Assembly: GCA_029212405.1 (NCBI GenBank)
Contig: JARGNR010000022.1
Location: 20,103-84,102 of the forward strand
DNA from: Saprospiraceae bacterium
GTDB lineage: Bacteria; Bacteroidota; Bacteroidia; Chitinophagales; Saprospiraceae
Direction: 5' to 3'
Length of the DNA stretch: 64,000 nucleotides
Position numbers and translations under genes: made by a program. The first letter of the stretch is position 1. Every line of letters begins with the position of its first letter. This document shows, piece by piece, positions 43,091 to 52,058 of this stretch. The notes beneath the pieces are model-generated. The model was not told the origin of the DNA and did no database searches. It worked only from the letters and a program-made list of their open reading frames with translations.

Positions 43091-45001
43091 ATGAATCCTA
43101 AAGAAATTGTATCGCTCGCTATCTACCCTCCTATTGGAATCGCAAGAATCGGTAATTCAGATGAATATTTTCTAGCATCGGATGAACCAGGCGTAGCTCC
43201 GAAATCTCCGGGAGGATACAAAGACTCTGAAGGACGGGTAAAAAAACAAGTTGCCCGTTTTCGAATTTATGCGTTTGATAAAAGAGGAAAAGTTTTAGGC
43301 GAAATTAATGCTAACGATGCCAAAATCAATTGGCGAGTACATGTTGCAAATGTTAAATCAGCATGGTATGAATTTAATAATGCATTGGATCTTCCTGAAG
43401 CTGGTATCCCTTCTGCCTTCAGAAATGCAGATGTCTCAGGAGATGATCGGAAGCAATTGGTCATCAACCCAGGATCTAAATCTATAACTGGGACAAATAC
43501 AAAAGGAAAAAAATATCAATTGGATCAAGGTGAATTTTACGGTACTAAGGTACCATTGGGTCATTTGGAAACAGATAATGAAGGGCGTTTGTTATTTTTT
43601 GGGGGCGACGGCGATGCTGCTTCAAAAAATAATTTACCAGCCATCACTTTTGCAAATAATGATGGCTTTCACGATGATACCTGCGATGGGGTGGTTCGAG
43701 CAAGTGTTGTCATCAATGGAAAGAAAATCGAAGCGGAACCGGCAATGGTTGCAGTTACACCACCGAATTTTGGACCAGGTTTATTTGGCGTTGTTACTAT
43801 GAATGATGTAGTCCAAGATTTATTTATCAGAGAGATGAATTATCCTGATCCTGCACAAAATGGAGTTGACTTTTGGGAGCACATCTTTCCGATTCTGAGT
43901 CGAATGACAGAGACTCAGTGGGTTAATTCTGGTTTTTTTATGTTATTCGGAAAAAATTCTCCGTCTGACTTTACTGACCCCAAATTGATCAAGCTATTAT
44001 CGGATACCTCGAAAAAGGCCATGCCAGCAAGAAAACGAGTGTTTAATTGGTTTAGAAATCCTAGTTCTGACGAATATACCCCTGCCAAGGTTCCCCCATT
44101 CTACGGAGATGGGTTTGGAGAATATACAAAAATAGCGTTGGTAGACTTACCTATAACTCAAACACAATATGCAAGATTAGAAGAATGGTCCAAAGGTAAC
44201 TTCACAGTCCAAAAACCGAAACCTAGAATACCATTCAACAAAATGACTCCGGCACAACAAATTGATGCTTTAAATCAAGCTCCACTTGAAGAATGCCTGG
44301 GAGGGCCATTTCATCCAGGGATTGAATTGACATGGCCGCTTCGTGTGAAGTTGATGTGGAAAGAGGCATATCGATTAAACGTAATCAGTGAAAAGAAATT
44401 TACCAAATTAAATTATGGACCACTTCTCTCCCCAGCTATTGCACTTGGTCCAAAAGGTCCATTATCCGCCAGTGGTCCAGGATCACTCACTCGTTGGTTA
44501 GGAGTTCCATGGCAAACGGATGAAGCCAGTTGTCTATCTGGGTATGATCCTTCAACTTATTTGCCTCTCCCCTCTTTTTGGGCAGCAAGAGTTCCCAATC
44601 AGGTTTTGAGCGAAGACAGTTACGCTCGAATGCAAGATGATGAGGTCAACATTGCACAACGATTAAAACATTTTGATTACAGACAAGATTGGTTGAGAGA
44701 CTTTGGAACAAACTATCAAAAGAAAATCAATTCAATGATTGCAGAATGGCATGAACTGGGTATTATTACAAAAATAGAGGGTAAAACACCAGACAATATC
44801 AAAGGCTTTCTACCTGATGTCGTATGGAAAGAAACGGGAAGACATTTCTCAGAAAATGACCCAACATTGAAGCAAGTCATCTACGCAGAAAATCAAAAGG
44901 TTCCTTCGTTTAAAGCTGCGGAAGACATGCTAGAATCATTCAAGCCACCAGCTCCAAAAAGAGATAGAAAGAGAACTACATTTGGACGAGGTGAACGATA
45001 G
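43091..45001 (+). CDS. lodA: LodA/GoxA-family amino-acid oxidase (CTQ quinoprotein)
   Basis: This 636-aa protein has the LodA signature start (SLAIYPPIGIARIGNS), then FRIYAFDKRGKVLGEIN and ISPILSRMTE-like segments, GGPFHPGIELTWPLR (about 404-418), SLTRWLGVPWQTDEASC and FWAARVPNQVL. In LodA the cofactor cysteine tryptophylquinone is made from one Cys and one Trp, and an Asp four residues before the Cys is needed for its formation; here D477 and C481 fit. The Trp partner is probably W534 in QDWLRD, although W497 is also near. The family oxidises the amine of a free amino acid (lysine, glycine or others), giving hydrogen peroxide that is often antibacterial. The substrate is not known here. There is no signal peptide. 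Confidence 0.88.
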   Translation: MNPKEIVSLAIYPPIGIARIGNSDEYFLASDEPGVAPKSPGGYKDSEGRVKKQVARFRIYAFDKRGKVLGEINANDAKINWRVHVANVKSAWYEFNNALDLPEAGIPSAFRNADVSGDDRKQLVINPGSKSITGTNTKGKKYQLDQGEFYGTKVPLGHLETDNEGRLLFFGGDGDAASKNNLPAITFANNDGFHDDTCDGVVRASVVINGKKIEAEPAMVAVTPPNFGPGLFGVVTMNDVVQDLFIREMNYPDPAQNGVDFWEHIFPILSRMTETQWVNSGFFMLFGKNSPSDFTDPKLIKLLSDTSKKAMPARKRVFNWFRNPSSDEYTPAKVPPFYGDGFGEYTKIALVDLPITQTQYARLEEWSKGNFTVQKPKPRIPFNKMTPAQQIDALNQAPLEECLGGPFHPGIELTWPLRVKLMWKEAYRLNVISEKKFTKLNYGPLLSPAIALGPKGPLSASGPGSLTRWLGVPWQTDEASCLSGYDPSTYLPLPSFWAARVPNQVLSEDSYARMQDDEVNIAQRLKHFDYRQDWLRDFGTNYQKKINSMIAEWHELGIITKIEGKTPDNIKGFLPDVVWKETGRHFSENDPTLKQVIYAENQKVPSFKAAEDMLESFKPPAPKRDRKRTTFGRGER

Positions 45002-46121
45002 GGATCAACCACAAAAGTGGAAAGTAATCATTGTCGGAGCTGGTCCTGCTGGTATTGCCACAGGACTGACCTTGAATTCTTTGGGTATTTCAAACTGTAT
45101 TATTGAGTCGCACACAAGTCCTCCTTTTAAATTTGGAGAGGCACTCCCTCCCAACGCCAAACCGATTCTTCATCAATTGGGCATCGAAAAATTGATTCGT
45201 GACCCAAGACATTTGAATTATTTTGGAAATAAAAGCTGTTGGGGAAATGAAAATTGGGAACAAAAAGAATTCATTACTTCCATTCATGGGCATGGATATC
45301 TTTTGGATCGATTTTACTTTGAAAAGCAACTATGGGAAACCTATGTAAAAACTGGAGGAAACTTACTGTATGGTTCTAGATTTCAACAAGTGGAACAGGT
45401 TAATACACTGCATAAGGTTTCTATTCGGTCAACTAGAGAAGAGGTTGACATTTTTAGCGATATGATGGTAGATGCAACAGGAAGAAAGGCTTTGGTTGCC
45501 AGAATGCTAGGTGCAGAAAAATACAATTTAGATTCCCAGTTTGGTTTTTCTTTTACCATTCCTGTCGAGATTCCTTTGGCTAAGCAAGTATGTATCGAAT
45601 CCGTTGAAACTGGATGGTGGTATGTATCGCCAGTCCGTGAAAATGAGCTTTCAGTTATGTTTTTCACCACGAAAGAAATGATACCGCCCAATCATCAATT
45701 CACATCATTTCTTTTAACACAATTTAATAAGACATTACATCTAAAGAAAATAATTCAAATAGATGAAGTAAGACATGCAATAGTCCGCATAAAACCTTCA
45801 GGAACAAGTAGACTGAATTGTCCCTATGGAACTAATTGGTTGGCTGTAGGTGATGCGGCGATCAATTATGATCCGATTTCGTCCTTTGGTATCACTTCAG
45901 CATTGGCATCTGGATATTATGCAGGTCAAGCCATTTCTAGTCATTTTGAAGGAAGAAAAGAAGCCTTTTATGCGTATCGGTATGTGCTAGAAAATGGATT
46001 CATGGCCTATCTTAAAAAGTTACAATTTCAATACAATTCTGAGAAAAGATGGGAACACAATGACTACTGGAAGGTTCGACAACAAGAAATCAGATCCATT
46101 TTTGAAAATAATGAAGTGTAA
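44982..46121 (+). CDS. lodB: LodB-like FAD-dependent oxidoreductase (cofactor maturation)
   Basis: This 379-aa flavoprotein has the dinucleotide-binding motif VIIVGAGPAGIATGL near its N-terminus, the middle FGEALPPNAKPILHQLG typical of LodB and tryptophan-halogenase-like proteins, and the second FAD motif NWLAVGDAAINYDPISSFG. In Marinomonas, LodB is needed to make the cysteine tryptophylquinone in LodA. Here it overlaps lodA by 20 bp, the expected arrangement, so the same role is very likely. An upstream alternative start at ATG is not available within the overlap, so the 44982 start is used. Confidence 0.88.
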   Translation: MDEVNDRDQPQKWKVIIVGAGPAGIATGLTLNSLGISNCIIESHTSPPFKFGEALPPNAKPILHQLGIEKLIRDPRHLNYFGNKSCWGNENWEQKEFITSIHGHGYLLDRFYFEKQLWETYVKTGGNLLYGSRFQQVEQVNTLHKVSIRSTREEVDIFSDMMVDATGRKALVARMLGAEKYNLDSQFGFSFTIPVEIPLAKQVCIESVETGWWYVSPVRENELSVMFFTTKEMIPPNHQFTSFLLTQFNKTLHLKKIIQIDEVRHAIVRIKPSGTSRLNCPYGTNWLAVGDAAINYDPISSFGITSALASGYYAGQAISSHFEGRKEAFYAYRYVLENGFMAYLKKLQFQYNSEKRWEHNDYWKVRQQEIRSIFENNEV

Positions 46122-46156
46122 TTATCAAAAATCACATGCAGAATTCGTTGGAATAA

Positions 46157-46705
46157 TTGAAAGCAATCAATGAATTTCATGTGTTAAAACTTATTGCATA
46201 CATAGGGTGTATTTTATTTTTGAGTTCCAACTTATACAGTCAGCATATTCCTTCTGATTTATATGCACTGCATCAAGAATATGGATTATCAATTGGGTAT
46301 GCCCATAGTTCCCATGATAATTCGAGGAAAAATTATCATCTACTAGAATTCGAATTTCTAAACACTAAATATTTTAAAAGACATTATGCAGCCATGTGTA
46401 AATATGTAGGAATTGAAGTTGCGATGAATACACGTTCAATTATATACGGTCCCAAAGCTGGGATCTCATTAAATTATGGTCCTTTTCTGCTCGGAGGGGA
46501 AGTAATTGTCTACACAGATTTTGATAAAAGTACTTTTAGAGCAATGCCCTACTTTGGATTGGGTACACACCTATTAAAGATAACGGTGGGATATCAAATA
46601 AATGTTGTCAACCGCAGATTCACACCGCTCAATCAAGGACAGATTAATATTGCCTATCAATTTATTAAACTGAAGGAAACAGTATTGTCTAAAAACGTTC
46701 ATTAA
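46157..46705 (+). CDS. Exported hypothetical protein (outer-membrane-barrel-like)
   Basis: I do not recognise this 182-aa protein. It probably starts at a TTG at 46157. It begins with a basic and hydrophobic export segment (VLKLIAYIGCILFLSSNLYSQ) and continues with alternating beta strands such as YGPKAGISLNYGPFLLGGEVIVYTDF and YFGLGTHLLKITVGYQINV. The pattern fits a small eight-stranded outer membrane barrel. It follows lodB after 35 bp and may be co-transcribed with lodAB, but nothing points to a shared function. Confidence 0.55.
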   Translation: MKAINEFHVLKLIAYIGCILFLSSNLYSQHIPSDLYALHQEYGLSIGYAHSSHDNSRKNYHLLEFEFLNTKYFKRHYAAMCKYVGIEVAMNTRSIIYGPKAGISLNYGPFLLGGEVIVYTDFDKSTFRAMPYFGLGTHLLKITVGYQINVVNRRFTPLNQGQINIAYQFIKLKETVLSKNVH

Positions 46706-46838
46706 GTAAATTATAAAATAAGGAATAAATATATTGAACTTCAACTCTATTCTCTGGACCTTGGAATCAGTTGTAAATTGTACATTTGACTTTATTTTTT
46801 ATAACAAGATATGCACTTATAAACCACAGCACTTTCAA

Positions 46839-47345
46839 ATGATTTATAGTTTTGACACTTACTATTATGAAGGCAATGCTAGAACCGCATGCCTTGGAAT
46901 AAACGATTGGTCCGATGGAGAAGTAGATTTTTCTAAAATTGAAATTCTATCTGGAATTCAGGAATATGAAAGTGGATCTTTTTATAAAAGAGAACTGCCA
47001 TGCATCACAAGTATTTTAAAAAACATCCATCTTGATACAGACGCTGACATACTCGTTGTTGATGGTTTTGTAGTATTGGATGATTATGGAAAATTGGGAC
47101 TTGGAGGCTATTTATTTGAATATTTGGAGCACAAAATTCCAATTATTGGAGTTGCTAAAAATAATTTTGCTACCCTTCACCATGCAAAGCGAGAAGTACT
47201 CAGAGGGAATAGTAAAAAGCCACTTTTTGTTACTGCATTAGGTATGGATCTTGATATTGCTGCTAAAAATATTCAAACTATGCACGGAACATATCGATTC
47301 CCAACGGTATTAAAACTATTGGATCAAAAAAGCAGAGGTCTATAA
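46839..47345 (+). CDS. Endonuclease V-like protein
   Basis: The ATG at 46839 gives a 168-aa protein starting MIYSFDTYYYEG, which fits the short Bacteroidota type. A TTG start 35 codons upstream is possible but adds a sequence with no domain. Family landmarks are the first catalytic Asp (SFDTYY), YESGSFYKRELPC with the Glu after Arg, ILVVDGFVVLDDYGKLGLGGYL with the third Asp, IPIIGVAKNNF with the Lys, and LFVTALGMD. Endonuclease V cuts DNA or RNA at deaminated adenine (inosine). The protein is shorter than E. coli Nfi (223 aa), mainly at the N-terminus, so it may be a distinct subgroup. Confidence 0.78.
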   Translation: MIYSFDTYYYEGNARTACLGINDWSDGEVDFSKIEILSGIQEYESGSFYKRELPCITSILKNIHLDTDADILVVDGFVVLDDYGKLGLGGYLFEYLEHKIPIIGVAKNNFATLHHAKREVLRGNSKKPLFVTALGMDLDIAAKNIQTMHGTYRFPTVLKLLDQKSRGL

Positions 47346-47384
47346 TTGTTATGCCAATTCCTATTCATTACGCACCAGATCAAA

Positions 47385-47957
47385 TCATACAATTCCATTT
47401 ATTTTGGCGTATTGAAGGAGTAAAATGGTTTTGGCATCTTTTATTTCTCCAGTAGAAATCATGGCATATGCCTCTTCAAATGACAATTCTAGCACTTCAA
47501 TATCTTCTTGTTCTTCTGGCAATCCACCACCAACACCTGTTTTCATTTGGTTGTCATATTCACCTATATAAAAATGAAGGATTTCCGTCACCGCTCCTGG
47601 AGACATATAAGCCTCAAATATTTTTTTGATTTCTTTTACTCTATATCCCGTCTCTTCATTGGTCTCGCGCCGTATACATGCTTCAGGATTTTCATTATCT
47701 AAAAGGCCTGCACATGCTTCGATAACCATTCCATCCGCATTGCCGTTAAGAAAGGTAGGCATTCGGAATTGTTTGGTCAATACCACATTTTTCGATTTGG
47801 AGTTAAATAATAAAATAGTGGCTCCATTTCCTCTATCATACACCTCACGAATCTGTTTTTGCCATTTTCCGTTAGACAATAAATAATCAAAAGTTACTTT
47901 GTATAGTTTATACCAATTATCGGATAATAATTGTTGCTCTTTAATTACTACATTCAT
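47385..47957 (-). CDS. nudK: GDP-mannose pyrophosphatase (Nudix, NudK)
   Basis: This 190-aa protein has a Nudix domain whose box is very close to E. coli Nud[20 protein letters not shown] then TNEETGY, followed by [21 protein letters not shown] and [17 protein letters not shown]. NudK hydrolyses GDP-mannose and related nucleotide sugars. It lies beside, and on the same strand as, the outer membrane protein gene at 47965, 7 bp downstream of it. Length is normal for the family (191 aa in E. coli). Housekeeping control of sugar-nucleotide pools is the likely role. Confidence 0.9.
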   Translation of the reverse strand: MNVVIKEQQLLSDNWYKLYKVTFDYLLSNGKWQKQIREVYDRGNGATILLFNSKSKNVVLTKQFRMPTFLNGNADGMVIEACAGLLDNENPEACIRRETNEETGYRVKEIKKIFEAYMSPGAVTEILHFYIGEYDNQMKTGVGGGLPEEQEDIEVLELSFEEAYAMISTGEIKDAKTILLLQYAKINGIV

Positions 47958-47964
47958 TTCATTC

Positions 47965-48594
47965 TTATCTTCTAAATATAATACCCAATTGTATATTACT
48001 TAATTTAGAAAATAAAGTGCCAATTTCATTTCCATTTACATCAAAAACAGGCAAAACCAACAAATCTGTCATATAATGTGAGTAAGACAACGTAAATTCA
48101 AGAGATTCATGGGAATAGCCAATTCCGTGCTTTAACCCAAATTGATGTTTAGAATTCACAATAGGAAGAATATCTATTTTAGAAGTTTCTGTTTCATCCG
48201 TCAAACCTACGGTATAATTATACACCGGACCAGTGGTAATGTGAAAATTTCTATTGACATTCCACTCTAATTGAAGAGGTACTTCTACTGTAGAAGCGAT
48301 GACGCGTTTTGACAAATCTCTTTTGAGGGAACCCAACCAAGAAAAACCAGCTCCACTATTAATATGAAACTTTTCATTTAACTTGTATGCAATTCGAGTA
48401 GATACAGCAGGAAGTCTCAAAACTTTATAAGAATCACTTTGACTCCCAGTTAGGGTGGATATTTGTTCATCGATTTTACTATGATTTATACCTATTCCAA
48501 TTCCATATTCAAATTTTGATTGGCCAGATACATGCGAAGTAAATAGAAAGAAAACAATGAAAGATATTGAAAATAAAATTGAATTAATTTTCAT
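47965..48594 (-). CDS. Outer membrane beta-barrel protein
   Basis: This 209-aa protein has a signal peptide ([20 protein letters not shown]) and then regular amphipathic strands: [63 protein letters not shown] and a terminal [12 protein letters not shown] ending in an aromatic and basic residues. This is the usual small PorT/OMP_b-brl type of Bacteroidota. No specific role can be given. It lies 7 bp upstream of nudK on the same strand and diverges from the cupin gene across a 258-bp gap with no obvious promoter elements. Confidence 0.7.
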   Translation of the reverse strand: MKINSILFSISFIVFFLFTSHVSGQSKFEYGIGIGINHSKIDEQISTLTGSQSDSYKVLRLPAVSTRIAYKLNEKFHINSGAGFSWLGSLKRDLSKRVIASTVEVPLQLEWNVNRNFHITTGPVYNYTVGLTDETETSKIDILPIVNSKHQFGLKHGIGYSHESLEFTLSYSHYMTDLLVLPVFDVNGNEIGTLFSKLSNIQLGIIFRR

Positions 48595-48852
48595 GCAAAA
48601 TTCTTCTTTAGTGAATGGTAGTATATAAAATGGTCTTGTAAATGATCAGATATAAAATGGAAAAACACCTATAGATATTGTATCAACTAATAAAATCAGA
48701 AGCTTTTATTTTATAAAATACTTTGTTAATCTTTCACTGTTAGATTAAAATAACTCATAATAAATGGTCACCGTTTTAGTTATTGCGCTTAACTTGCCGT
48801 CTCATAAAATTAAAGCACTTTTCAAACTTTCTCATAACGTTATTTTTGACTC

Positions 48853-49212
48853 ATGAAAGAAATCAATACTTCCAGTAAAAGCCCAGTTGTCCACTTGGAT
48901 TCCTTAGACTATTTTGCTCCTTTCGCTGGTTTAAAAGCAAAATTAGTTCATACAGAAAACATGACAGTTTCATTGTGGGAAATTGAAAAAGATGCTGTCT
49001 TACCGAATCATCATCACGTAAATGAACAAGTAAGTATTATTACAAAAGGAATATTAGATTTCACTATAGGTGGTATCACTACTAGAATGGAAAAAGGAAT
49101 GGTTGCTGTCATCCCTGCAAACGTAGAACATAGTGCAATTGCAATCACTGATGTTGAAGTAACCGATATTTTTCACCCCATCCGTGCAGATTTTCCGCCC
49201 CATAATGGGTAA
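48853..49212 (+). CDS. Cupin-fold metal-binding protein
   Basis: This 119-aa single-domain cupin has the metal-binding cluster NHHHVNEQ (H53-H55, E58) and a second motif IPANVEHSAIA (H93), with the glycine turns (KGILDF, EKGMVAVIP) of a conserved beta-barrel. Small cupins of this size often act as sugar or small-molecule binding proteins or as simple dioxygenases. The 3-His-1-Glu set means a bound Fe or Mn is likely. It lies 19 bp upstream of the CDP-alcohol phosphatidyltransferase gene. Confidence 0.85.
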   Translation: MKEINTSSKSPVVHLDSLDYFAPFAGLKAKLVHTENMTVSLWEIEKDAVLPNHHHVNEQVSIITKGILDFTIGGITTRMEKGMVAVIPANVEHSAIAITDVEVTDIFHPIRADFPPHNG

Positions 49213-49231
49213 TCTTAAATCTAATTTTTGA

Positions 49232-49999
49232 ATGGCTAAATTACCGAAAGCATATCAATTTATTGATTTATCTGACTATGGTCGCTTCATTGCTCGATGG
49301 ATCGCAAACGGATTAAAACATGGAAGTGCAACACCCTACCAAGTTACAACCTGGTTTATCATTACGGGTTTTGCTGCCATCGCTTGTATGCTATTGGACC
49401 AACTTATTTTAGCCGCCATTTTATTAATCCTAAAGTCGATCTTGGATGCTGCTGATGGAGAATTGGCTAGAATCAAGAAAACCCCCTCATATGTAGGAAG
49501 GTATTATGATTCAATTGCAGATATTCTGCTCAATTTTTTATTTCTCCTTACGATATGGTACATCACGAATGGTTCTATTCTGTACATGATCATCTCCTTC
49601 ATCGGTATTCAATTGCAAGGAACATTATACAATTACTACTACGTGATATTGCGGAATTCGGTGAATGGGGATACTACAAGTAGAGTTTTTGAAGATTCCG
49701 CACCACCAGCCTTTGAAGGGGAATCACAACAACGTGTAAATCTCTATTACAAGGTGTACGATTTTCTATATATCATTTTTGATAAAACCATTTATAACTT
49801 AGATCAAGGTGCCGTAAATAGTAAGCCATTCCCAAAATGGTTTATGACAATTTTATCTACATTTGGACTGGGTTTTCAATTGCTCGTCATGGCCATTCTT
49901 TTAACAATCGACAAGCCGGAATGGATCTTTCCATTCTTCATTTTCTATTCTACATTTATTTTCATTTTTATCGGCATTCGTCGGATTTTTTTAAATTAG
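49232..49999 (+). CDS. CDP-alcohol phosphatidyltransferase family membrane enzyme
   Basis: This 255-aa membrane protein carries the complete family signature D-x2-DG-x2-AR-x8-G-x3-D-x3-D: DAADGELAR, eight residues, then GRYYDSIAD (residues about 72-97). Several membrane helices follow, including LNFLFLLTIWY and a C-terminal FPFFIFYSTFIFIFIGI. The enzyme transfers a phosphatidyl or similar group from a CDP-linked donor to an alcohol, as in phospholipid head-group synthesis. The substrate is unknown. It is slightly longer than classical PgsA or PssA because of an N-terminal segment. Confidence 0.88.
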   Translation: MAKLPKAYQFIDLSDYGRFIARWIANGLKHGSATPYQVTTWFIITGFAAIACMLLDQLILAAILLILKSILDAADGELARIKKTPSYVGRYYDSIADILLNFLFLLTIWYITNGSILYMIISFIGIQLQGTLYNYYYVILRNSVNGDTTSRVFEDSAPPAFEGESQQRVNLYYKVYDFLYIIFDKTIYNLDQGAVNSKPFPKWFMTILSTFGLGFQLLVMAILLTIDKPEWIFPFFIFYSTFIFIFIGIRRIFLN

Positions 50000-50169
50000 A
50001 AGAATAGTGAACTATTCCAGCTATTAAATTATTTATGATCCTAATACACCAATTATTTACACTGATATTTGATCTTAAGTAAGGATGGAGCGCAAGTGTA
50101 TAACTTGTTCAATTAAGTACATTCATACCCCATCAAACTATCTCAGAAACATCATCAAAATAAGCGCCT

Positions 50170-51162
50170 ATGTGGTTCAATAAATTAATGGGATTTGAAG
50201 AAAGCTCAGAATCTGTACGTAACCATCTAAAAGTTGAAGGAAATAAATTGATTTCAACAGCAAATCAAAAAGCATATATCTATGGTAGACTGGAGGTACC
50301 TACCTTATCTGAGTTAATTTCAAACGCACCTAATATCGATGCGTTTAATGAGATTATATCCGTAAAGGAAGTGGTCGGTAATGTTCAACATTTACATAAA
50401 GATCCAGCCAATGAACATGCATTATTCCAAGCAGCCTCCCAATTTAATTTATTAGAAATGGTGGGCCCAGGAGTTTCACCAGAAAGAGGCGTCGACATCT
50501 ACGAAACGGATTATACACAAGGCCCAGCATGTGCCATTGCTTGTGGTGCTGGCACTATTTTTAGAAACTATTTTGCTGAGGTCAACGGCAAAATTGGTCA
50601 GAGTCGATACAATCAAATAGATTGCTTGGACCTCATCGCTGAGAAATTGGACAATGAGCATCTAAAAATGTGGAGTATGGTCAATGGGTATGCTCTTTTT
50701 AATGGAGACGGATTGATCGGTTTAAATATCAAGTTGGATCAATTAAGCTCCGATGAAAGAGAACAACTCAAACAACAATTAAAGATAGGATTACAATGGG
50801 ATACACAAGTGACACTTGACCAATGTACTCACCTCGTTTCTCAGGCATATTGCTCGGCACTTCCCGTATCTTATTGTAATGAACCACATGGATTATGGGA
50901 GAAATTTGCACGCATCATATTAGAGGCCACTTACGAAGCAACCTTGTATGCTGCTTTAATTAATTATAAGAATACAGGTTCGAAGGATGTCTATCTGACC
51001 TTGGTCGGTGGCGGTGCTTTTGGAAACAGAATGGAATGGATTATCACATCCATGCAGATTGCACTAGAAAAATTCAAAAATACACCTCTTGATGTCAAAA
51101 TAGTAAGTTTCAGTAGATCTAGTTCAGCCGTACAGAATATGATTAATTCACTGTCTAGTTAA
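50170..51162 (+). CDS. Macrodomain-like protein (unassigned function)
   Basis: I do not recognise a standard named function. This 330-aa soluble protein has segments VQHLHKDPANEHALFQAASQFNLLEMVGPGVSPE in the first half, split by TDYTQGPACAIACGAGTIFRNYF, and VYLTLVGGGAFGNRMEWI near the end. The QAASQFNLLE and LVGGGAFGN arrangement resembles macrodomain/PARG-like ADP-ribose-binding folds found in scattered eukaryotes, viruses and bacteria, but the fit is from memory of the pattern only. No signal peptide is seen. It lies 170 bp after the phosphatidyltransferase gene and 11 bp before the SRPBCC gene. Confidence 0.5.
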   Translation: MWFNKLMGFEESSESVRNHLKVEGNKLISTANQKAYIYGRLEVPTLSELISNAPNIDAFNEIISVKEVVGNVQHLHKDPANEHALFQAASQFNLLEMVGPGVSPERGVDIYETDYTQGPACAIACGAGTIFRNYFAEVNGKIGQSRYNQIDCLDLIAEKLDNEHLKMWSMVNGYALFNGDGLIGLNIKLDQLSSDEREQLKQQLKIGLQWDTQVTLDQCTHLVSQAYCSALPVSYCNEPHGLWEKFARIILEATYEATLYAALINYKNTGSKDVYLTLVGGGAFGNRMEWIITSMQIALEKFKNTPLDVKIVSFSRSSSAVQNMINSLSS

Positions 51163-51173
51163 ATGGATTCAAA

Positions 51174-51665
51174 ATGGCTACCCAACAAATTTCTACACCT
51201 ATAGGCGCTGATATCAATCTTGTATTTGATCTGGCTAGATGTGCAGAATTCCACACAATTTCTGCTCAAAAAACGAAAGAAGAAATTATCAGTGGGAGAA
51301 AAGAAGGGCTATTAGAATTGAATGAGTCGGTTACATTTAGAGCAAAACACTTTGGGTTATCTTTTGATTTGACTGCGAAAATTACTGCAATGGACGCTCC
51401 ACACTATTTTATTGACGAAATGGAAAAAGGGCCTTTCAAATACCTAAAACATACACATCGATTTGAATCGAGCAGCGCAATGACCATAATGACTGATATT
51501 TTTGAATATTCTTCCCCATTCGGCATCATTGGAAAATGGGTAGATGCTCTATTTATGACAAAATATCTAACGAAGTTCATCAAGGATAGAAACGCGTATA
51601 TTAAACTATATGCAGAAACCGACAAATGGAAGAAAATTCGTAGTTTAGATAAAAATACTGAATGA
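51174..51665 (+). CDS. SRPBCC (START-like) family protein
   Basis: This 163-aa protein matches the SRPBCC helix-grip fold: QISTPIGADINLVFDLARCAEFHTISA at the N-terminus, SVTFRAKHFGLSFDLTAKITAMDAPHYFIDEMEKGPFKYLKHTHRF across the central sheet and the long C-terminal helix with FMTKYLTKFIKDRNAYIKLYAE. The fold has a deep hydrophobic cavity for a ligand; members act in ubiquinone metabolism, polyketide cyclisation and ligand sensing. It overlaps the next gene by 4 bp and lies 11 bp after the macrodomain-like gene, so the three genes are probably one transcript. Confidence 0.75.
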   Translation: MATQQISTPIGADINLVFDLARCAEFHTISAQKTKEEIISGRKEGLLELNESVTFRAKHFGLSFDLTAKITAMDAPHYFIDEMEKGPFKYLKHTHRFESSSAMTIMTDIFEYSSPFGIIGKWVDALFMTKYLTKFIKDRNAYIKLYAETDKWKKIRSLDKNTE

Positions 51666-51988
51666 TGTATGATGAAAAACTGAAGGTCTATGATGCTCTT
51701 GTTGCCAAATGTCCAAGATTTGAAAGAAAAGGTAAAACCATGCCGTATACATCAGCAAATGGGTATATGTTTTCGTTATTAAATAAAAATGGTGAAATAG
51801 GATTTCGATTTTCTAAAGAAACCCAAAAAGAATATTTAGAAAAATTGAATACCACTTTGTTCAAATCTTATGGAGCAACAATGCGTGGTTACATTCTTAT
51901 AAAAGATGATTTGTTACAAAATTTGGACGAAGCAGCCACCTATTTGAATGAAAGCTACGACTATGTAATGACTTTAAAACCAAAGTAA
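51662..51988 (+). CDS. Small TfoX/YjbR-like protein of unknown function
   Basis: This 108-aa protein starts MMYDEKLKVYDALVAKCPRFERKG and contains MPYTSANGYMFSLLNKNGEIGFRFSKE, the FKSYGATMRGYILIKDD segment and an amphipathic helix at the end. The pattern resembles the TfoX N-terminal/YjbR fold group, a small alpha-beta domain that is common in Bacteroidota as a stand-alone protein. Its function is not known. The ATG overlaps the stop of the SRPBCC gene (ATGA), so the two are translationally coupled. Met2 is an equally possible start. Confidence 0.6.
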   Translation: MMYDEKLKVYDALVAKCPRFERKGKTMPYTSANGYMFSLLNKNGEIGFRFSKETQKEYLEKLNTTLFKSYGATMRGYILIKDDLLQNLDEAATYLNESYDYVMTLKPK

Positions 51989-52058
51989 GCGTTCTGGACT
52001 CTTTCTTTAAATCCTTGTTCATTCCAATAATTACTCAACTAAAGTACCTTATTCAAAA

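Noticed and set aside
46734..46838. N-terminal extension of endonuclease V from a TTG
   Set aside because: The added sequence does not fit the family, while the ATG at 46839 starts the conserved SFDTYY strand.
48841..48848. TATTTTTG as a -7 promoter element for the cupin gene
   Set aside because: It lies only 4 bp before the start codon and would leave no leader; no -33 element accompanies it.
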